Positions 22,194-34,378 of a DNA stretch of 64,000 nucleotides are shown here, one piece after another. The stretch is from Rhabdophis nuchalis (taxonomy: Eukaryota > Chordata > Lepidosauria > Squamata > Natricidae): positions 377,521,919 to 377,585,918 of the forward strand of contig CM077643.1 of the NCBI GenBank assembly GCA_039707465.1, given 5' to 3'. A program made the position numbers and the translations under genes. The notes beneath the pieces were generated by a model. The model made no database searches, was not told where the DNA came from, and saw nothing but the letters and a program-made list of their open reading frames with translations. Every line of letters begins with the position of its first letter. The first letter of the stretch is position 1.

Positions 22194-22770
22194 CAGGGGT
22201 GTCAAACTGGATTCCTTCGAGATTTGGCTTGATCAGCATTGTAGTTTTCCTACATGGGCCTGCTGGGGGGAGGAGGTGTAGGGAGACAAGACAGATTTTA
22301 TTTATTTATTTATTTATTTAATTCGATTTATATACCGCGCCTTCTCCGTCGGAACTGACCCAGGGCGGTGCACAGGAAACTAAAAGCCAATAAATAGAAT
22401 ATAATACAATAAATACAGATAAAAGAAATTAAATTAGGGACCTGTGCTAAAATTCCCACTAAAACCCAACGTCCATTTGCGAATGCGGCAGGAGCTATAT
22501 AACAGTCCAATCTCAGTGTTAAGCAAGACCAGCTTGCTGAAATGATGCCTCCTGCAGCATCCTGCCAGCCAAAACAGGGTGCAGGGAGGCCTTGTGCAGC
22601 TCCCCTGGGCCCTGTTATAGCTGGCAAAATGCTGCAGGAGGCCATCCAGCCCAAAAATGGGGTGTGAGAGGGGTGTGTGGTCCTTTGTTATTTCCAGGCC
22701 AGGCCCACGGGTCAGATTTAAGCACCCTGAGGGCTGATCCAGGCCACAGGCCTTGAGTTTGATACCCCTG
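22194..22770. mobile_element. hAT-type element (CAGGGGTGTCAAACT) with nested L2 tail
   Basis: The ends 'caggggtgtcaaactgga' and 'gagtttgatacccctg' are inverted repeats shared with 29290-29670. The flanking 8-mers do not match. A minus-strand L2 3' end (about 22293-22475, with TTTA-rich tail and 'ataccgcgccttctccg') is inserted in it. Confidence 0.7.
22293..22475 (-). mobile_element. L2-clade 3' UTR fragment (-)
   Basis: On the minus strand: 'ttttagtgggaattttagca', then 'cctgtgcaccgccctgggtc', 'gcggtatataaat' and an AAAT tail, the usual L2 3' end of this window. 5' truncated, inserted in the hAT element. Confidence 0.75.
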
Positions 22771-22933
22771 ACATAGAGCGTCTGGACAAGTAGGAGAGAC
22801 ATGTGATGTGTATTTATTCTGTAGCTTTCTTAAGTTATGCTTAATAAAGTTCTTTGATATTTATCCCGGTATGAGACTGTTACTCAAATCCTAGAGCATA
22901 CTGATCACCAAGTACCAGTATACCTAGATATCT

Positions 22934-24890
22934 ACTGCGCTTGCGCGAAGATGGCCGGCTGCGTCTAGAGCTCTACGTGGGTCATGGAGCTCGTTGGCAC
23001 TTTTTAGGGTGCCCCAGCCTTCGTTTTGCCATTCTGAAGGCTGGGACCAGCGAGGGATCCTAGTAAAACAGGCCCTAGGCCTTAGAGGAGGACGAGGGGG
23101 TCTCAGGCTGGCTGGGCCGGGCCTGACCGGGGAGGAAGAAGTACGGCAGGCTTGGGCCTAACTGACCGGCATCTCCTGAACAAGAGACAATTTTCCAGCT
23201 GGGAGAACAGACTCCCCCCAACACATTTGGCATCATATCAAAATCTTGCTGATTTCCATATTGCTGATTTCCATATTGCAACCTTAAGACCTTTAAGACC
23301 TCTAAGATCTTTCGCTCTATGGTCCTTTTAAGATCTACGTCCTGTTTGAAGACCTTTGAATGCAGCTACCGAACTGAAACTTTTAAATCTATCCTTCACT
23401 GGTGCACTTTAAACCTATTTATCTATTTATAACATCTATTTATAACATCCTATTTTAAATCTGTGATCAACGATGCTTTTAATGTAACCCATGACCCATG
23501 TATGAATTTTACCTTTACATTTTATATTTATTTATAATTATTTATATTAATTGTTAATTTATATTAAATGCACTCTAGAGCTGACCTATTGCGACTGCGA
23601 GAGTCCCCGCTCTCACAGGTTTGGCCCTCCGCTTTATCGAGGGCCCACCTTGATGAGGGATTTATTAATCTGGAGAGGTGGGAGAAGCGCGGTTTTAGGG
23701 GTTTTTTAGTTCGTAAATTATTGTCTATTTTAGGGGGTACCAGGGAGGGGGGAGGGTATAGACAGGTAGAGATGGAGGAGGAAAGAAAGGGCCGGACCAG
23801 CAGCCGGCGGAGGGAAGCGGAAGGTTCCGGCAGGAGGGGGGAAATAAGAGTCGTCCCGATGGAGGGCATACCCAGCCACAGGGTCGTGGGGAGAGGCAGG
23901 TCTGAGGGGAGACAAGTCTCATTCTCCCGGTTGGGGGCACGTAGCCGTTGGTTGCAAACGGTCAGGTGCCACAACCCCCGCAGGCTAGGTGGTCAGGGAG
24001 TACAAAGCCAGGGCCTGCGGCTGATGTTTTGCAATGCCAGGTCCGTGGTCAACAAAGCCCCCCTCATTTATGACCTTGTGTCAGAGGGGGAGCCGGACCT
24101 GGTAGGAATTGCGGAGACCTGGTTGGGCCACGAGGGGGGACTCCCCCTCGTTGAAATGTGCCCACCAGGTTACCGCGCTTTTCATCAGCCCCGGGCCCTA
24201 GGCGGGGGTGGTGGGGTAGCGGTTATCATTAGGGAAGGTCTGGAGCCGAGAGAGACCGTTGTGCCACAGACTACCGATTGTGAGTCCCTCTGTGTGAAGT
24301 GGGGCCTAGGGAGGCAGTTGGGCTTGCTGGTTGTATACCTGGCTCCCCGCTATGTAGCAGCAGCCCTGCCCGAGCTCCTCGAGGTGATCGCTACGATGGC
24401 AGTTGAGACCCCCAGACTTTTAGTCATGGGGGACTTTAATCTGCCATTGGTGGGCGAATCATCCGAGGTAGCTTGGGAGTTCATGGCTTCCATGACGGCC
24501 ATGGACCTGACCCAATTAATTCAAGGCCCCACCCACGAGGGTGGACATACACCGGATCTCATCTTTGTCTCTGGCCAATGGAAGAGTGATCTGGGTATAG
24601 GGGATATAGTCATCACACCCTTGTCATGGTCAGACCACTCACTTCTCCGGCTCGACTTTCCAACCGCTACCCCCCACCGCGGGGAGGCGGAACCTGAGTC
24701 ACCTATCTGGTTCCGCCCCAGGCGCCTGATGGACCCTGATGGGTTCCAGGTGGCGCTTGGGCCATTTCCTGTACCCCTGACCCGCGCCCTGATGGAGGAC
24801 CTCATGGCCGCATGGAATACTGCGACCACGGGAGCCTTGGATCGGGTCGCGCCCTTGCGGCCTCTCTTGCGGCGGCGAGCTACCCTGCCC
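22934..24890 (+). mobile_element. L2-clade LINE copy 1: 5' end present, 3' truncated
   Basis: It starts with a GC-rich 5' UTR (about 22934-23567) and continues into an open frame (23568-24905) holding the complete endonuclease domain: FCNARSVVNK, IAETWLGHEG, VMGDFNLPLVG, TPDLIFVSGQW and SWSDHSLLRLDF. Homology to copy 2 stops abruptly at about 24890, before the RT domain. The last residues of the frame are flanking sequence. Loss of the 3' half is unusual for a LINE and points to a later deletion or aberrant integration. Confidence 0.85.
22937..22956 (+). promoter_or_regulatory. NRF1-like and YY1-like motifs at the L2 5' end
   Basis: TGCGCTTGCGC resembles the NRF1 palindrome with one change, and AAGATGGCC is a YY1-type core. 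They are adjacent at the very start of the 5' UTR, where an internal LINE promoter would lie. Function is inferred. Confidence 0.4.
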
Positions 24891-26000
24891 TGCTGTATGG
24901 CATAATCATTTATTATGAAAGTCCATATCCTGATGTATAGAATGGAGTCAATCTTCTGAGCTATTTGATTTGGTTCTACCGAGTTATAATCAAGAAACCA
25001 TAACCACACTTTCTGATAGTGGAGAACATAAAATAAGGCATATGGATAATAGATCATTTGGGATTTTCTATGAAATATCCTGGTTGAATTTCCATGTAGA
25101 AGCCATGCTGATTTCACTAAAAATTCACCTACAACTGGAGAATAATGTCTCCCAATATATAATATTTACTTATCTTTGTTCTGTGGTATACCTTTTGTCC
25201 AGACTCTTTTATATTATACAGAAATGCTAAATAAATTAGAAATATACAGGATGTTTGAAACTCACTTCTGTTCCCCTCCACTTCTCTGTGTGTTTATATA
25301 ATCATTTTGTGTAATAATTCCACAGGGCCTCTTAGCTTCAGATAACCTTCATTACAAGCATTACATTCATGGGGAAAGTTTCAGTTTTCTTCTGATAGGT
25401 TTTTGCCAGGCTGATTGATTGCAGATTCTTACACTGAATTTGATGGAAGCATCCCAGTTAATGGTGTAATTATTTCTCATACCACGTTTAATGTATATTG
25501 CTGAAAATGGAAGCTTCTGCACGTTGTATCTTTAGAAGAACTTGTGAAAAACTTGTAAATGGCTTCAAAAGAAGTGTAATTGCTTCTGAAAGCTGCCCCA
25601 GTCCCTTGGGATAACTAGATGGGATTCCTTTTTTTTCCTGAAGTATAACACTCCTACTTTATTTATGATGTTGTTGACGAATGTCATCATTGTTTACCAA
25701 AGCTATTGATGCAAGCTGTAGATACATACTCAGTCTTTCCAACACTCTCAGGCAGAACTACAGTTGGGGATGGTAGCCGTTGTTCTTCAACACATTAAGC
25801 ATGCAGGGTTTTTTACAGAGATAGGGTTCATGCGAATTGGAGCGCCATCAATTCAGATGCCTGATGTAAAAATGACAAAGCTAATTACAGGTGGGAGGTG
25901 GGTGGTTGGGCCTATCACACACGCAATGGCCAAATTGATTAGTAGTGTATAAAGGCAGATATCTCTTTAATTGTACTTTTTACACTCTGATGATGTTAGC
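24891..26000. other. Intronic sequence, nothing recognised
   Basis: AT-rich. The short open frames match no family I know. Confidence 0.5.
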
Positions 26001-26127
26001 ACCGACCTCAGATGGATGGAAGGCTGAGTCAACCTTGAGCCTGGTGAGATTCGAACTGCCAAATTGCAGGCAGCTGGCAGTCAACAAAAGTAGCCTGCAG
26101 TACTGCATTCTAACCACCGCAGCCCTT
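26001..26127 (-). mobile_element. tRNA-derived squamate SINE, fragment (-)
   Basis: Reverse complement of the SINE at 56591-56830: 'ggaaggctgagtcaacctt', then box B complement 'gagattcgaactgcc', then 'cagtactgcattctaacca'. The 3' half is missing. Confidence 0.75.
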
Positions 26128-26663
26128 TAATAACCACATAATAATGTTAACAGGTTATAACCTTGGGGGCTGCATCACTAGCAGTGTAGGGTTGCACGAA
26201 CCCTGCAGGTTGCAGTTTGAACAGGCTTGTTTTAAAGGTTATTTAGATGTCATTGTCTTCCTTCGCAATCATGATTTTCCTACTTTTCTTCTTTCTTTTC
26301 TCTTAATGAAGACAATAGAGCTATTGGATCAGAAAAAACAACTCTGCTAATGCACCCAGAATGCTATACTTGCTTAAGCATACTGCAGCATTTTCTCCAG
26401 TAGAGAGGGAATATATGACAATGAGCAGCCCTTTGTTTTCATAGCTTTTCAGTGCTACGAAGACATTAACTGGTTTAAACATTTGTCAGTATTTTGTCTG
26501 GTTAGATATGAAGATTTTTTTTTAAAAGCTAAACAAGAATTCCAGAAATTGTGGTCTTTTATTTTAGTGTTATTTGCCCCACTCAGAATATCCCCCCCCC
26601 CAGTCCCTCAATATTCATGATCATCAGGCTAATTCCTTTACAAACATTCATCTTTTTAAAAGT

Positions 26664-27105
26664 AATAATACAATACAATAGCAGAGTTGGAAGGGACCTT
26701 GTAGGTCTTCTAGTCCAACCCCCTGCATGGGCAGGAACCTTATACCATTTCAGACAAATGGCTATCTAACATCTTTTTAAAGACTTCCAGGGTTGGGGCA
26801 TTCACAACCTCTGGAGGCAAGCTGTTCCAGAGGTTAATTGTTCTAAGTGTCAGGAAATTTCTCCTTAGTTCTAAGTTGCTTCTCTCCTTGATTAGTTTCC
26901 ACCCATTGCTTCTTGTCCTGCCCCCAGGTGCCTTGGAGAATAGTTTGACTCCCTCTTCTTTGTGGCACCCTCTGAGATATCGGAACACTGCTATCATGTC
27001 TCCCCTGGTCCTTCTCTTCATCAAACTAGACATACCCAGTTCCTGCAACCGTTCTTCATATGTTTTAGCCTCCAGTCCCCTAATCATCTTGGTTGCTCTT
27101 CTAAA
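26664..27105 (-). mobile_element. CR1 LINE 3' fragment (-)
   Basis: Highly similar to 37712-38160. The minus strand encodes the CR1 ORF2 C-terminus ([40 protein letters not shown]). Tail (AATAC)n at 26664-26680. 5' truncated at about 27105. Confidence 0.92.
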
Positions 27106-27897
27106 AGTATATTTGATAGTAGTGTAAAATATATGCACTGTACTGTAGCTTCATGAAAGCAGAATTTGAGAACCTGGGGTCCTTTCCAGTTAAGCTGCTA
27201 ACTTCTGATGGCATAATGTCTAAAAAAAACCAGCATTGACGTTTAGAGGTAGGAAAGGCACAATTACAGTACTAGAACATAAGTCATGGACCCAGGAAAA
27301 TATAGACACAGTCAGGGCAACCTTGATCCAACCTTCCACCAACATGTATTTTCCAAATGGAAAATCATGATGCTACCTGTATGTGAACTGGTTCTGCCCT
27401 TCTTGCATCATGAGCTTCCCTCTCCAAAATATTTTGGAGGGAAGTACCTCTCAGTGTTTCTGTGGTTTTTCTGTAGCTAAGAGGCATTTCAACCTCAATT
27501 GTTTAAAATATGTTTTCCATCTTCCATTCTTCTCATATAGCACCGTAATTGGAAAGTAGTAGTTGTTCTACAGAGGAATTCTTGAATCGGTCATTTGCAC
27601 CTCTACATCTGTCTGGTTTGGCTCTGCAACCAAACAAGATAGACAAAGATTCAACAGATAATTAGAGCTGCAGAAAAAAACAATTGCTACCAACCTGCCT
27701 TCCATTGAGGACCTGCATACTGCATGAGTCATAAATTGCTTCAACTTCAAAATGATACTATAGGGCACTGCACACCAGAACAACAAGACACAAAGACAGT
27801 TTTTCCTCAAATGCCATCACTCAGCTAAACAACTAATTCCCATAACACTGTCAAATTATTTACAAACACAGTATTATTCTTCTCATCCTTCCTAGTA

Positions 27898-28160
27898 CCC
27901 TGACCTACGGACGATCATCGACCTACGCCTTTTCCGTGGGGCCCTGAAGAGTCATTTATTTCGTGCTGCCGGCCTGTCGTAGTTTTTAAATTGATTTTAG
28001 TAGGGGTTTTTAATTTGGCAGGCCAATTTATTTAATTATATCTTAACATTCGAGCTTAACTTTTATATTACTCATTTTTACTGTTGGCTGTACACCGCCA
28101 ACAGTAAAGGTCCCGAAAGGGAGATATTGCGGTATATAAATGCAATAAATCTTAAATCTT
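27898..28160 (+). mobile_element. L2-clade 3' fragment
   Basis: It encodes the last residues of the L2 ORF (RTIIDLRLFRGALKSHLFRA), then a 3' UTR with 'gtacaccgccaacagtaaag' and 'gcggtatataaatgcaataa'. 5' truncated. Confidence 0.75.
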
Positions 28161-28395
28161 ACCCATCTCTTCCCACTGATGACTATAAGTTGCTTGCATC
28201 TTTGCAGTTTATATTGTTTTATTTGTTTCCTAGTATGCTTTGATTGCTTATTAGTAACATATGGCTATCACTATGTGTTGTATCTTAAGGATTCTTGATG
28301 AATGTATTCTATTTTATTTTTCTTTGTGTACACTGAGAGTATATGCACCAACAACAATTCCCTTGTGTGTCCAATCACACTTGGCCAATAAAGAA

Positions 28396-28450
28396 TTTCT
28401 ATTCTATTCTATTCTATTCTATTCTATTCTATTCTATTCTATTCTATTCT
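28396..28450. repeat. (ATTCT)n microsatellite, LINE tail
   Basis: About 11 units directly after 'caataaagaattt', the 3' end of the preceding LINE. Confidence 0.95.
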
Positions 28451-29289
28451 TTTGTTCCATAAAAAATGAAAACTGTCTCAGCATGAACTCAATTTCTAGT
28501 GATTGCCTGGATATATTCATATTGTTTTTATGGCAATGGTCCAGAAATGGTTTTCAACCCTCACTTTCCATGGAAGGGTTTTTTTGTTTGTCTCGTTTCC
28601 ATTTTTTTCAGTACTGAGATTTCTGGTCCTCTTCCACCCAAAACTAACCGCGCTTAGTTTTTCCAAGGTCAGCCAAGGTTAGAAACTGCCACCTCTGTGG
28701 ATATTCACAGTATTTCTTTAACATTTAGATCTGCCAGAAATACTTGAAAAGGGAAAATTAGTTTTCAGCCAAAGGGTATTGAACTTTGTGGTTTGGACTC
28801 ATGAGAACAACAGACATTCAGCTTCTTTTTATTTGACTGCATTTATGAAAAAGCAGCAAAAAGAAAGGTTGTAACTGAGCCAGATCAGTTCATCCATTTT
28901 CTCACTTAACAACATGCAGTTTGCACATTTAGCAGATGCTCTGAGAAAAATAATATGGCCCTTGCAGAGAGAGGGGGGGAGGATATATAGGAGATGCAGC
29001 CCAGGCCCCCATAGCTGAATTCATATAACAAATGAATCATATCAGATTTGGGGGGATAATGGCAGTTAAGATACAGACAGATTAATATAGCTTTTAGTTA
29101 TCCCTTTATTTATTTTTAAGCTGATGGTAAAACTATTTGTTACAAGTAAATGTGTTCCAAAATCCCAAAGTCAGATATCAGACTCCTTCAACTATATGAA
29201 GAAACAAGCATGTTAACACTCACCATTTTATTTTAAATTTTTTTTAAGTCTTTGTTAAGTAACAAAGCTGTTTTTACAAATCTCTACAA
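28451..29289. other. Intronic sequence, nothing recognised
   Basis: No gene or bordered repeat seen. Confidence 0.5.
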
Positions 29290-29670
29290 CAGGGGTGTCA
29301 AACTTGATTTCATTGATGGTCGCATCAGGGTTGTGTTTGACCTTGGGGGGCTGGGTGGGCATGGCTGGGTGGGCATGGCCAGCTTGTGTCAGGGGACACC
29401 TGTGGGGGTTCGAGTGGGGCTGAGGGGATCCTCCTGCAATTCCCTGCCAGCAAAAACAGAGCCCAGGACGCGGGACACGGGACAAATTGTTCAAAAGCAG
29501 GACTGTCCCGCCAAAAGTGGGACGTCTGGTCACCTTACACATGGGCCTCCCGATTTCTGGTTTTGGTGGCAGAGGTACGCTATTTGCTATTTCCTGGATG
29601 GCCCCAAGGGCCAGCTCTAAGTACTTCACCGGTCAGATATGGCCCGTGGGCCTTGAGTTTGACACCCCTG
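29290..29670. mobile_element. hAT-type element (CAGGGGTGTCAAACT), TSD ctcta[c/g]aa
   Basis: It starts 'caggggtgtcaaacttgatt' and ends 'cttgagtttgacacccctg'. The flanks ctctacaa and ctctagaa match at 7 of 8 positions. It contains a broken copy of the foldback MITE of 4598-5123, recognised by 'gggacgtctggtcacctta' ending at 29538. Confidence 0.88.
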
Positions 29671-29678
29671 CTCTAGAA

Positions 29679-30960
29679 TTAGAATAATCCTCTCATTTGC
29701 AAACAAATGCAAAAATAGTTCATAATAATTAATTGTTTTCTCTTGTTTTTTTGCCAGAGACAGTTTCCTGATTCATATTAATTTGAGATATAAAGAGAGT
29801 TAACTTCGACTTTGACTTAGAATAATTTTATTCTCACTTTCAATGTACACTAATCGGCATAAATTAAAATGAAATTTCATTGCATACAGGTCTCAAAGGG
29901 TCTCCAATATACACTATATAAACATGACAAAATAAGTAAATAAATAAATACAAATTTATGTATATATATATATATACACACACATTATATGACATGGAGA
30001 AACAACATGGTCTAATTTGGATGTATATATGTACATGGCAAGAGAAACAAATCTTGCAAGTTTACCAGACAGATGGCATAGGGAAGAAAGCTGTTACAGA
30101 ATCTGGAAGTCCTGCTAGAAATACTTTGAAACCCCCCAGAGGGGAGCAACAGAAACAGACCATGAAGTGAGTGTGTGGGGTCTTTAACAATGCTTTGAGC
30201 TCTAAACACACAGTGCTTATAAGCAGTATCCTGAATGACAAGGAGCAAGCAAGTAATCGTACTGTTACGCTATTGAACTTCAAACAAATATGCTGTAATA
30301 TTTTAGATGCCGTTCTGGTTGTCAGAGTAGACAATTTGCCTTGAAAAGAGTAATGTTGCTACATGCTGATTGTATTGTATGCTGAATTTATTAAAAGTGC
30401 AACTACCAATTAATCAGCTAAACCTATACTTGATAATTCCACCAACTTAGAAAGCATATATTAAACAAATACCAACCATTGGCCTTGTAAAGCTCCTGAT
30501 AGGTTCTTATTTTTCTGCCTCTCCATGCCGGAAACTATTTAGCAGATTCCAGATTTTAGTAAAATATATTCTGTTATATAAATAGCATCATTTCACCAAT
30601 AAATAGCCATGGAAACCAACACTCTATTTCTTATACAGTACATTATTTGTTTTGTTCCAGAAGAACTGTGAATCTCCCCCCTCCTCCCTCTTGATTATCT
30701 TGATGCAGGAATTTAATCTTTACTTTTTCTTATAATATTTATACATAAAATCCTCTTATCCAAAGCCTCCTTACTAGTTAAGGTGTTTAATTGTCAGACA
30801 GCCTAACTTAGCAGTCAACTGAAACCTCTGTTATTTGCAAGCATTCGATCTCAAAGTTCTTTTGAAAGTTATCACCCAATCTGTTTCATTTTAGTATTAG
30901 CGCAATATTAAGAAGCCATGCTTTCTGTTACAAGAGCCAGAACAAGCTTAAAAACAAAAT
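29679..30960. other. Intronic sequence with a LINE-like remnant
   Basis: About 29985-30200 (minus) reads LLLPSGGFQSISSRTSRFCN then SFLPYAICLVN, resembling the LINE C-terminus at 19400. An AT/AC microsatellite lies at 29957-29985. The rest is unremarkable. Confidence 0.4.
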
Positions 30961-33900
30961 AAGGGCCTACTATGATGTATATGATGTGGAAGAAACGTGG
31001 TCTCAGGGGTTTTTTAAGTAGTAGGCTTTTGTTTATTTTAGGGGGTACCAGGGAGGGGGGTGGGTATTATAGACAGGTAGAGGCGGAGGGAGAAAGAGAG
31101 GGCCAGGCCAGCAGGCGACGGAGGGAGGCGGAAGGTACCGCTAGGGGGGGGGAACTAAGAGTCGTCCCTGTGGAGGGCATATCCATCAATAGGGTCGTGG
31201 GGAGAGGCAGGTCCGAGGGGAAAGTTCCATTCACCCGGTTGGGGGCACGCGGCCGTTGGTTGCAAACGGTCAGGTGCCACAACCCCTGCAGGCTAGGTGG
31301 TCAGGGAATACAGAGCCAGGGCCTGCGGCTGATGTTTTGCAATGCCAGGTCCGTTGTCAACAAAGCCCCCCTCATTCATGACCTTGTGTCAGAGGGGGAG
31401 CCGGACCTGGTAGGAATTGCGGAGACCTGGTTGGGCCACGAGGGAGGACTCCCCCTCGTTGAAATGTGCCCACCAGGTTACCGCGCTTTTCATCAGCCCC
31501 GGGCCCTAGGCAGGGGCGGTGGGGTAGCGGTTATTATCAAGGAAGGTCTTGAGCCGAGAGAGACCATTGTGCCGCAGACCACCGGTTGTGAGTCCCTCTG
31601 TGTGAAGTGGGGCCTAGGGAGGCAGTTGGGCTTGCTGGTTGTATACCTGGCTCCCCGCTATGTAGCAGCAGCCCTGCCCGAGCTCCTCGAGGTGATCGCT
31701 ACGATGGCAATGGAGACCCCCAGGCTGTTAGTCATGGGGGACTTCAATTTGCCATCGGTGGGCGAATCATCCGAGGTAGCTCGGGAGTTCATGGCTTCCA
31801 TGACGGCCATGGACCTGACCCAACTAATTCAAGGCCCCACCCACGAGGGTGGACACACACCGGACCTCATCTTTGTCTCTGGCCAATGGAAGAGTGATCT
31901 GGGTACAGGGGATATAGTCATCACACCCTTGTCATGGTCAGACCACTCACTTCTCCGGCTCGACTTTCCAACCGCCACCCCCCACCGCGGGGAGGCGGAG
32001 CCTGAGTTACCTATCTGGTTCCGCCCCAGGCGCCTGATGGACCTTGATGGGTTCCAGGCGGCGCTTGGGCCACTTCCTGTACCCCTGACCCGCACCCCGA
32101 CCGAGGACCTCGTGGCCGCTTGGAATACTGCGACCACGGGGGCCTTGGATCGGGTCGCGCCCTTGCGGCCTCTCTTGCGGCGGCAAGCCACCCTGGCTCC
32201 TTGGTTTACCGAGGAGCTAAGGGTGATGAAACGCCACAAGAGATGCCTAGAGAGAAGATGGAGGTCTACTCGATCTGAATCTGACCGGACACAGGTAAGA
32301 GCCCATTTACGGACTTACATTGTGGCGCTGAGAGTGGCCAAACGTCATCATTGTGCCGCTCTCATAGCATCCGCAGAAAACCGCCCTGCCGCCCTGTTTA
32401 GGGTGACCCGCTCCCTCCTTCAACAGAGGGTGCGGGAAGCCCCGTTACAGGGTAGAGCAGAGGAATTTGTGTCTTTTCTGCAGGAGAAAACCGCTCAAAT
32501 ACAGAACGAGCTAGCCCCCATTGACGGCCCAGTGGGATGCCACGAGACAGATCTTGTTTGGGAGGAGTTTGACTCCGTTTCTTCCGAAGACATGGACAAG
32601 TTACGTGGGCGACTGCGAGCCACCACATGTTTATTGGACCCGTGTCCCTCCTGGCTTCTACTGGCATCCTGGGAGGTGACACGAGGCTGGCTCCAAGAGG
32701 TTATCAACGCATCTTTAAGTGAGGGTTCCTTGCCCGCCTCCCTAAAAGAGGCTATGGTGAGACCCCTCCTTAAGAAGCCCTCTTTGGATCCAGCTCTTTT
32801 AAACAACTATCGTCCAGTCTCCAACCTTCCCTTTCTGGCGAAGGTTGTCGAGAGTGTGGTGGCACAACAGTTTCCCCGTCACCTGGAGGAAGTGGATTAT
32901 CTAGATCCGCGCCAGTCCGGCTTTCGGCCCGGGCATAGCACCGAGACGGCATTGGTCGCGTTGGTTGATGATCTCTGGAGGGCCAGAGATGGGGGTTGTT
33001 CCTCCATCCTGGTCCTATTAGACCTCTCGGCGGCTTTTGATACCATCGACCATGGTATCCTATTGCGTCAGCTGGGGGGGTTGGGGGTGGGAGGCACCGT
33101 TTTACGGTGGTTCTCCTCCTAGCTCTCTGGCCGATCACAATTTGTGTTGGCAGGAGAGCAGAGGTCGACCTCGAGACCCCTCACATGTGGGGTGCCTCAG
33201 GGGTCGGTCCTCTCGCCTCTCCTGTTTAACACATATATGAAGCCGCTGGGTGAGATCATCCGTGGTTTTGGGGTAGAGTACCATCTATACGCTGACGACA
33301 CTCAGCTGTATATATCTACCCCAAACCACCCCAACGATGCCGTAGCGGTGATGTGCCAGTGCCTGGAAGCCGTACGGATCTGGATGGGAAGAAACGGACT
33401 CAGGCTCAACCCGACCAAGACCGAGTGGCTGTGGTTTCTGGCTGCCCGATTCAACCAGCTGACTCCATCGCTGGCCATTGGGGGCGAACATCTTGCCCCA
33501 GTGGATGGGGTGCGCAACTTGGGTGTCCTCCTGGATGCCCGGCTGTCCATGGAAGATCAAGTGACAGCCGTGGCCAGGAGGGCGTTTTACCAGGTTCGCC
33601 TGGTTCGCCAGTTGCGCCCCCTATTGGATCGGGACGCCCTGCGCACAGTCACTCATGCTCTCGTGACGTCCCGACTGGACTATTGTAACTCTCTCTACAT
33701 GGGGCTCCCCTTGAGGAGCACTCGGAGACTTCAGCTAGTCCAGAATGCAGCCGCGCGAGCAATTATGGGAACCTCAAGGTTCACCCATGTAACACCGCTC
33801 CTGCGCGAGCTGCACTGGCTACCTGTCGTCTTCCGAGTGCACTTCAAGGTTTTAATTACCATCTTTAAAGCGCTCCATGGCTCGGGACCTAGCTATTTGC

Positions 33901-34355
33901 AGGACCGGATCCTGCCTCATACATCCTCACGGCCGATTCGCTCCCACAGAGAGGGGCTTCTCCGGGTGCCGTCCACTAGACTTTGTCAGCGGGCGACGCC
34001 CAGGGGAAGGGCTCTCTCTGTGGCGGGCCCAGCCCTCTGGAACGACCTTCCCCCCGACATTAGAACAACCACGGACCTCCGCTCCTTCCGTCTTAATCTA
34101 AAAACACATCTGTTCTGCTTGGCCGGCCTAGGGTAGTCTCCCGTCTATAGGATTGTTAATTTTAGTTAGGAATTTTAGTAGTTTTAACTGGGATTTTAGT
34201 GCAGGGATGTATTTAATTCGTTTTTATTGTATGTATGTTGTTTTTTATGGTTTTATTTGCCCTGTACACCGCTCCGAGTCCCCCCAGGGAGATGGAGCGG
34301 TCAATAAATTCAAGATTTATTTATTATTATTATTATTATTTATTATTTATTATTA
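30961..34355 (+). mobile_element. L2-clade LINE copy 2, nearly full coding length
   Basis: A 5'-truncated but long LINE. One frame runs 30972-34136, broken only by TAG at 33120-33122; the homologous place at 52936-52944 encodes SSYL, so tyrosine became a stop. Numbered from 30972, endonuclease motifs are N124 (FCNARS), E151 (IAETW), D257/N259 (MGDFN) and D324-H325 (WSDH). RT motifs are [41 protein letters not shown] and YADD (33288-33299). The C-terminus ends [12 protein letters not shown]. The 3' UTR has 'gtacaccgctccgagtcccc' and ends in ATT repeats (34318-34355). Such elements move by target-primed reverse transcription; this copy would make a truncated protein. Confidence 0.92.
30972..34136 (+). 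pseudogene. L2 ORF2 (endonuclease-RT) with one internal stop
   Basis: The product has an apurinic-type endonuclease in its first ~340 residues and RT from about residue 590 on. The internal TAG falls after LRWFSS, before the GVPQGSVL and YADD motifs, so the catalytic half of RT is lost by termination. The methionine at 30972 is only the first in the remaining frame; the true start is lost with the 5' end. Close similarity to copy 1 over the endonuclease suggests a fairly young family. Confidence 0.88.
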
Positions 34356-34378
34356 TATTTTTTATCGGTGTTCATTTT

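Larger units (their letters stand above)
27555..28450 (+). mobile_element. LINE 3' end with ATTCT tail, interrupted by L2
   Basis: Decayed coding remnants at 27555-27897, and the 3' UTR resumes at 28161. It ends 'gtccaatcacacttggccaataaagaa' (28368) and then ATTCT repeats (28396-28450). This 3' end with ATTCT tails is one I know from snake genomes. An L2 fragment (27898-28160) sits inside, perhaps flanked by taccc. Confidence 0.65.

Noticed and set aside
23564..23974. Minus-strand 136-codon frame
   Set aside because: Antisense shadow of the GC-rich L2 5' coding part; likewise the minus frames at 31829-33138.
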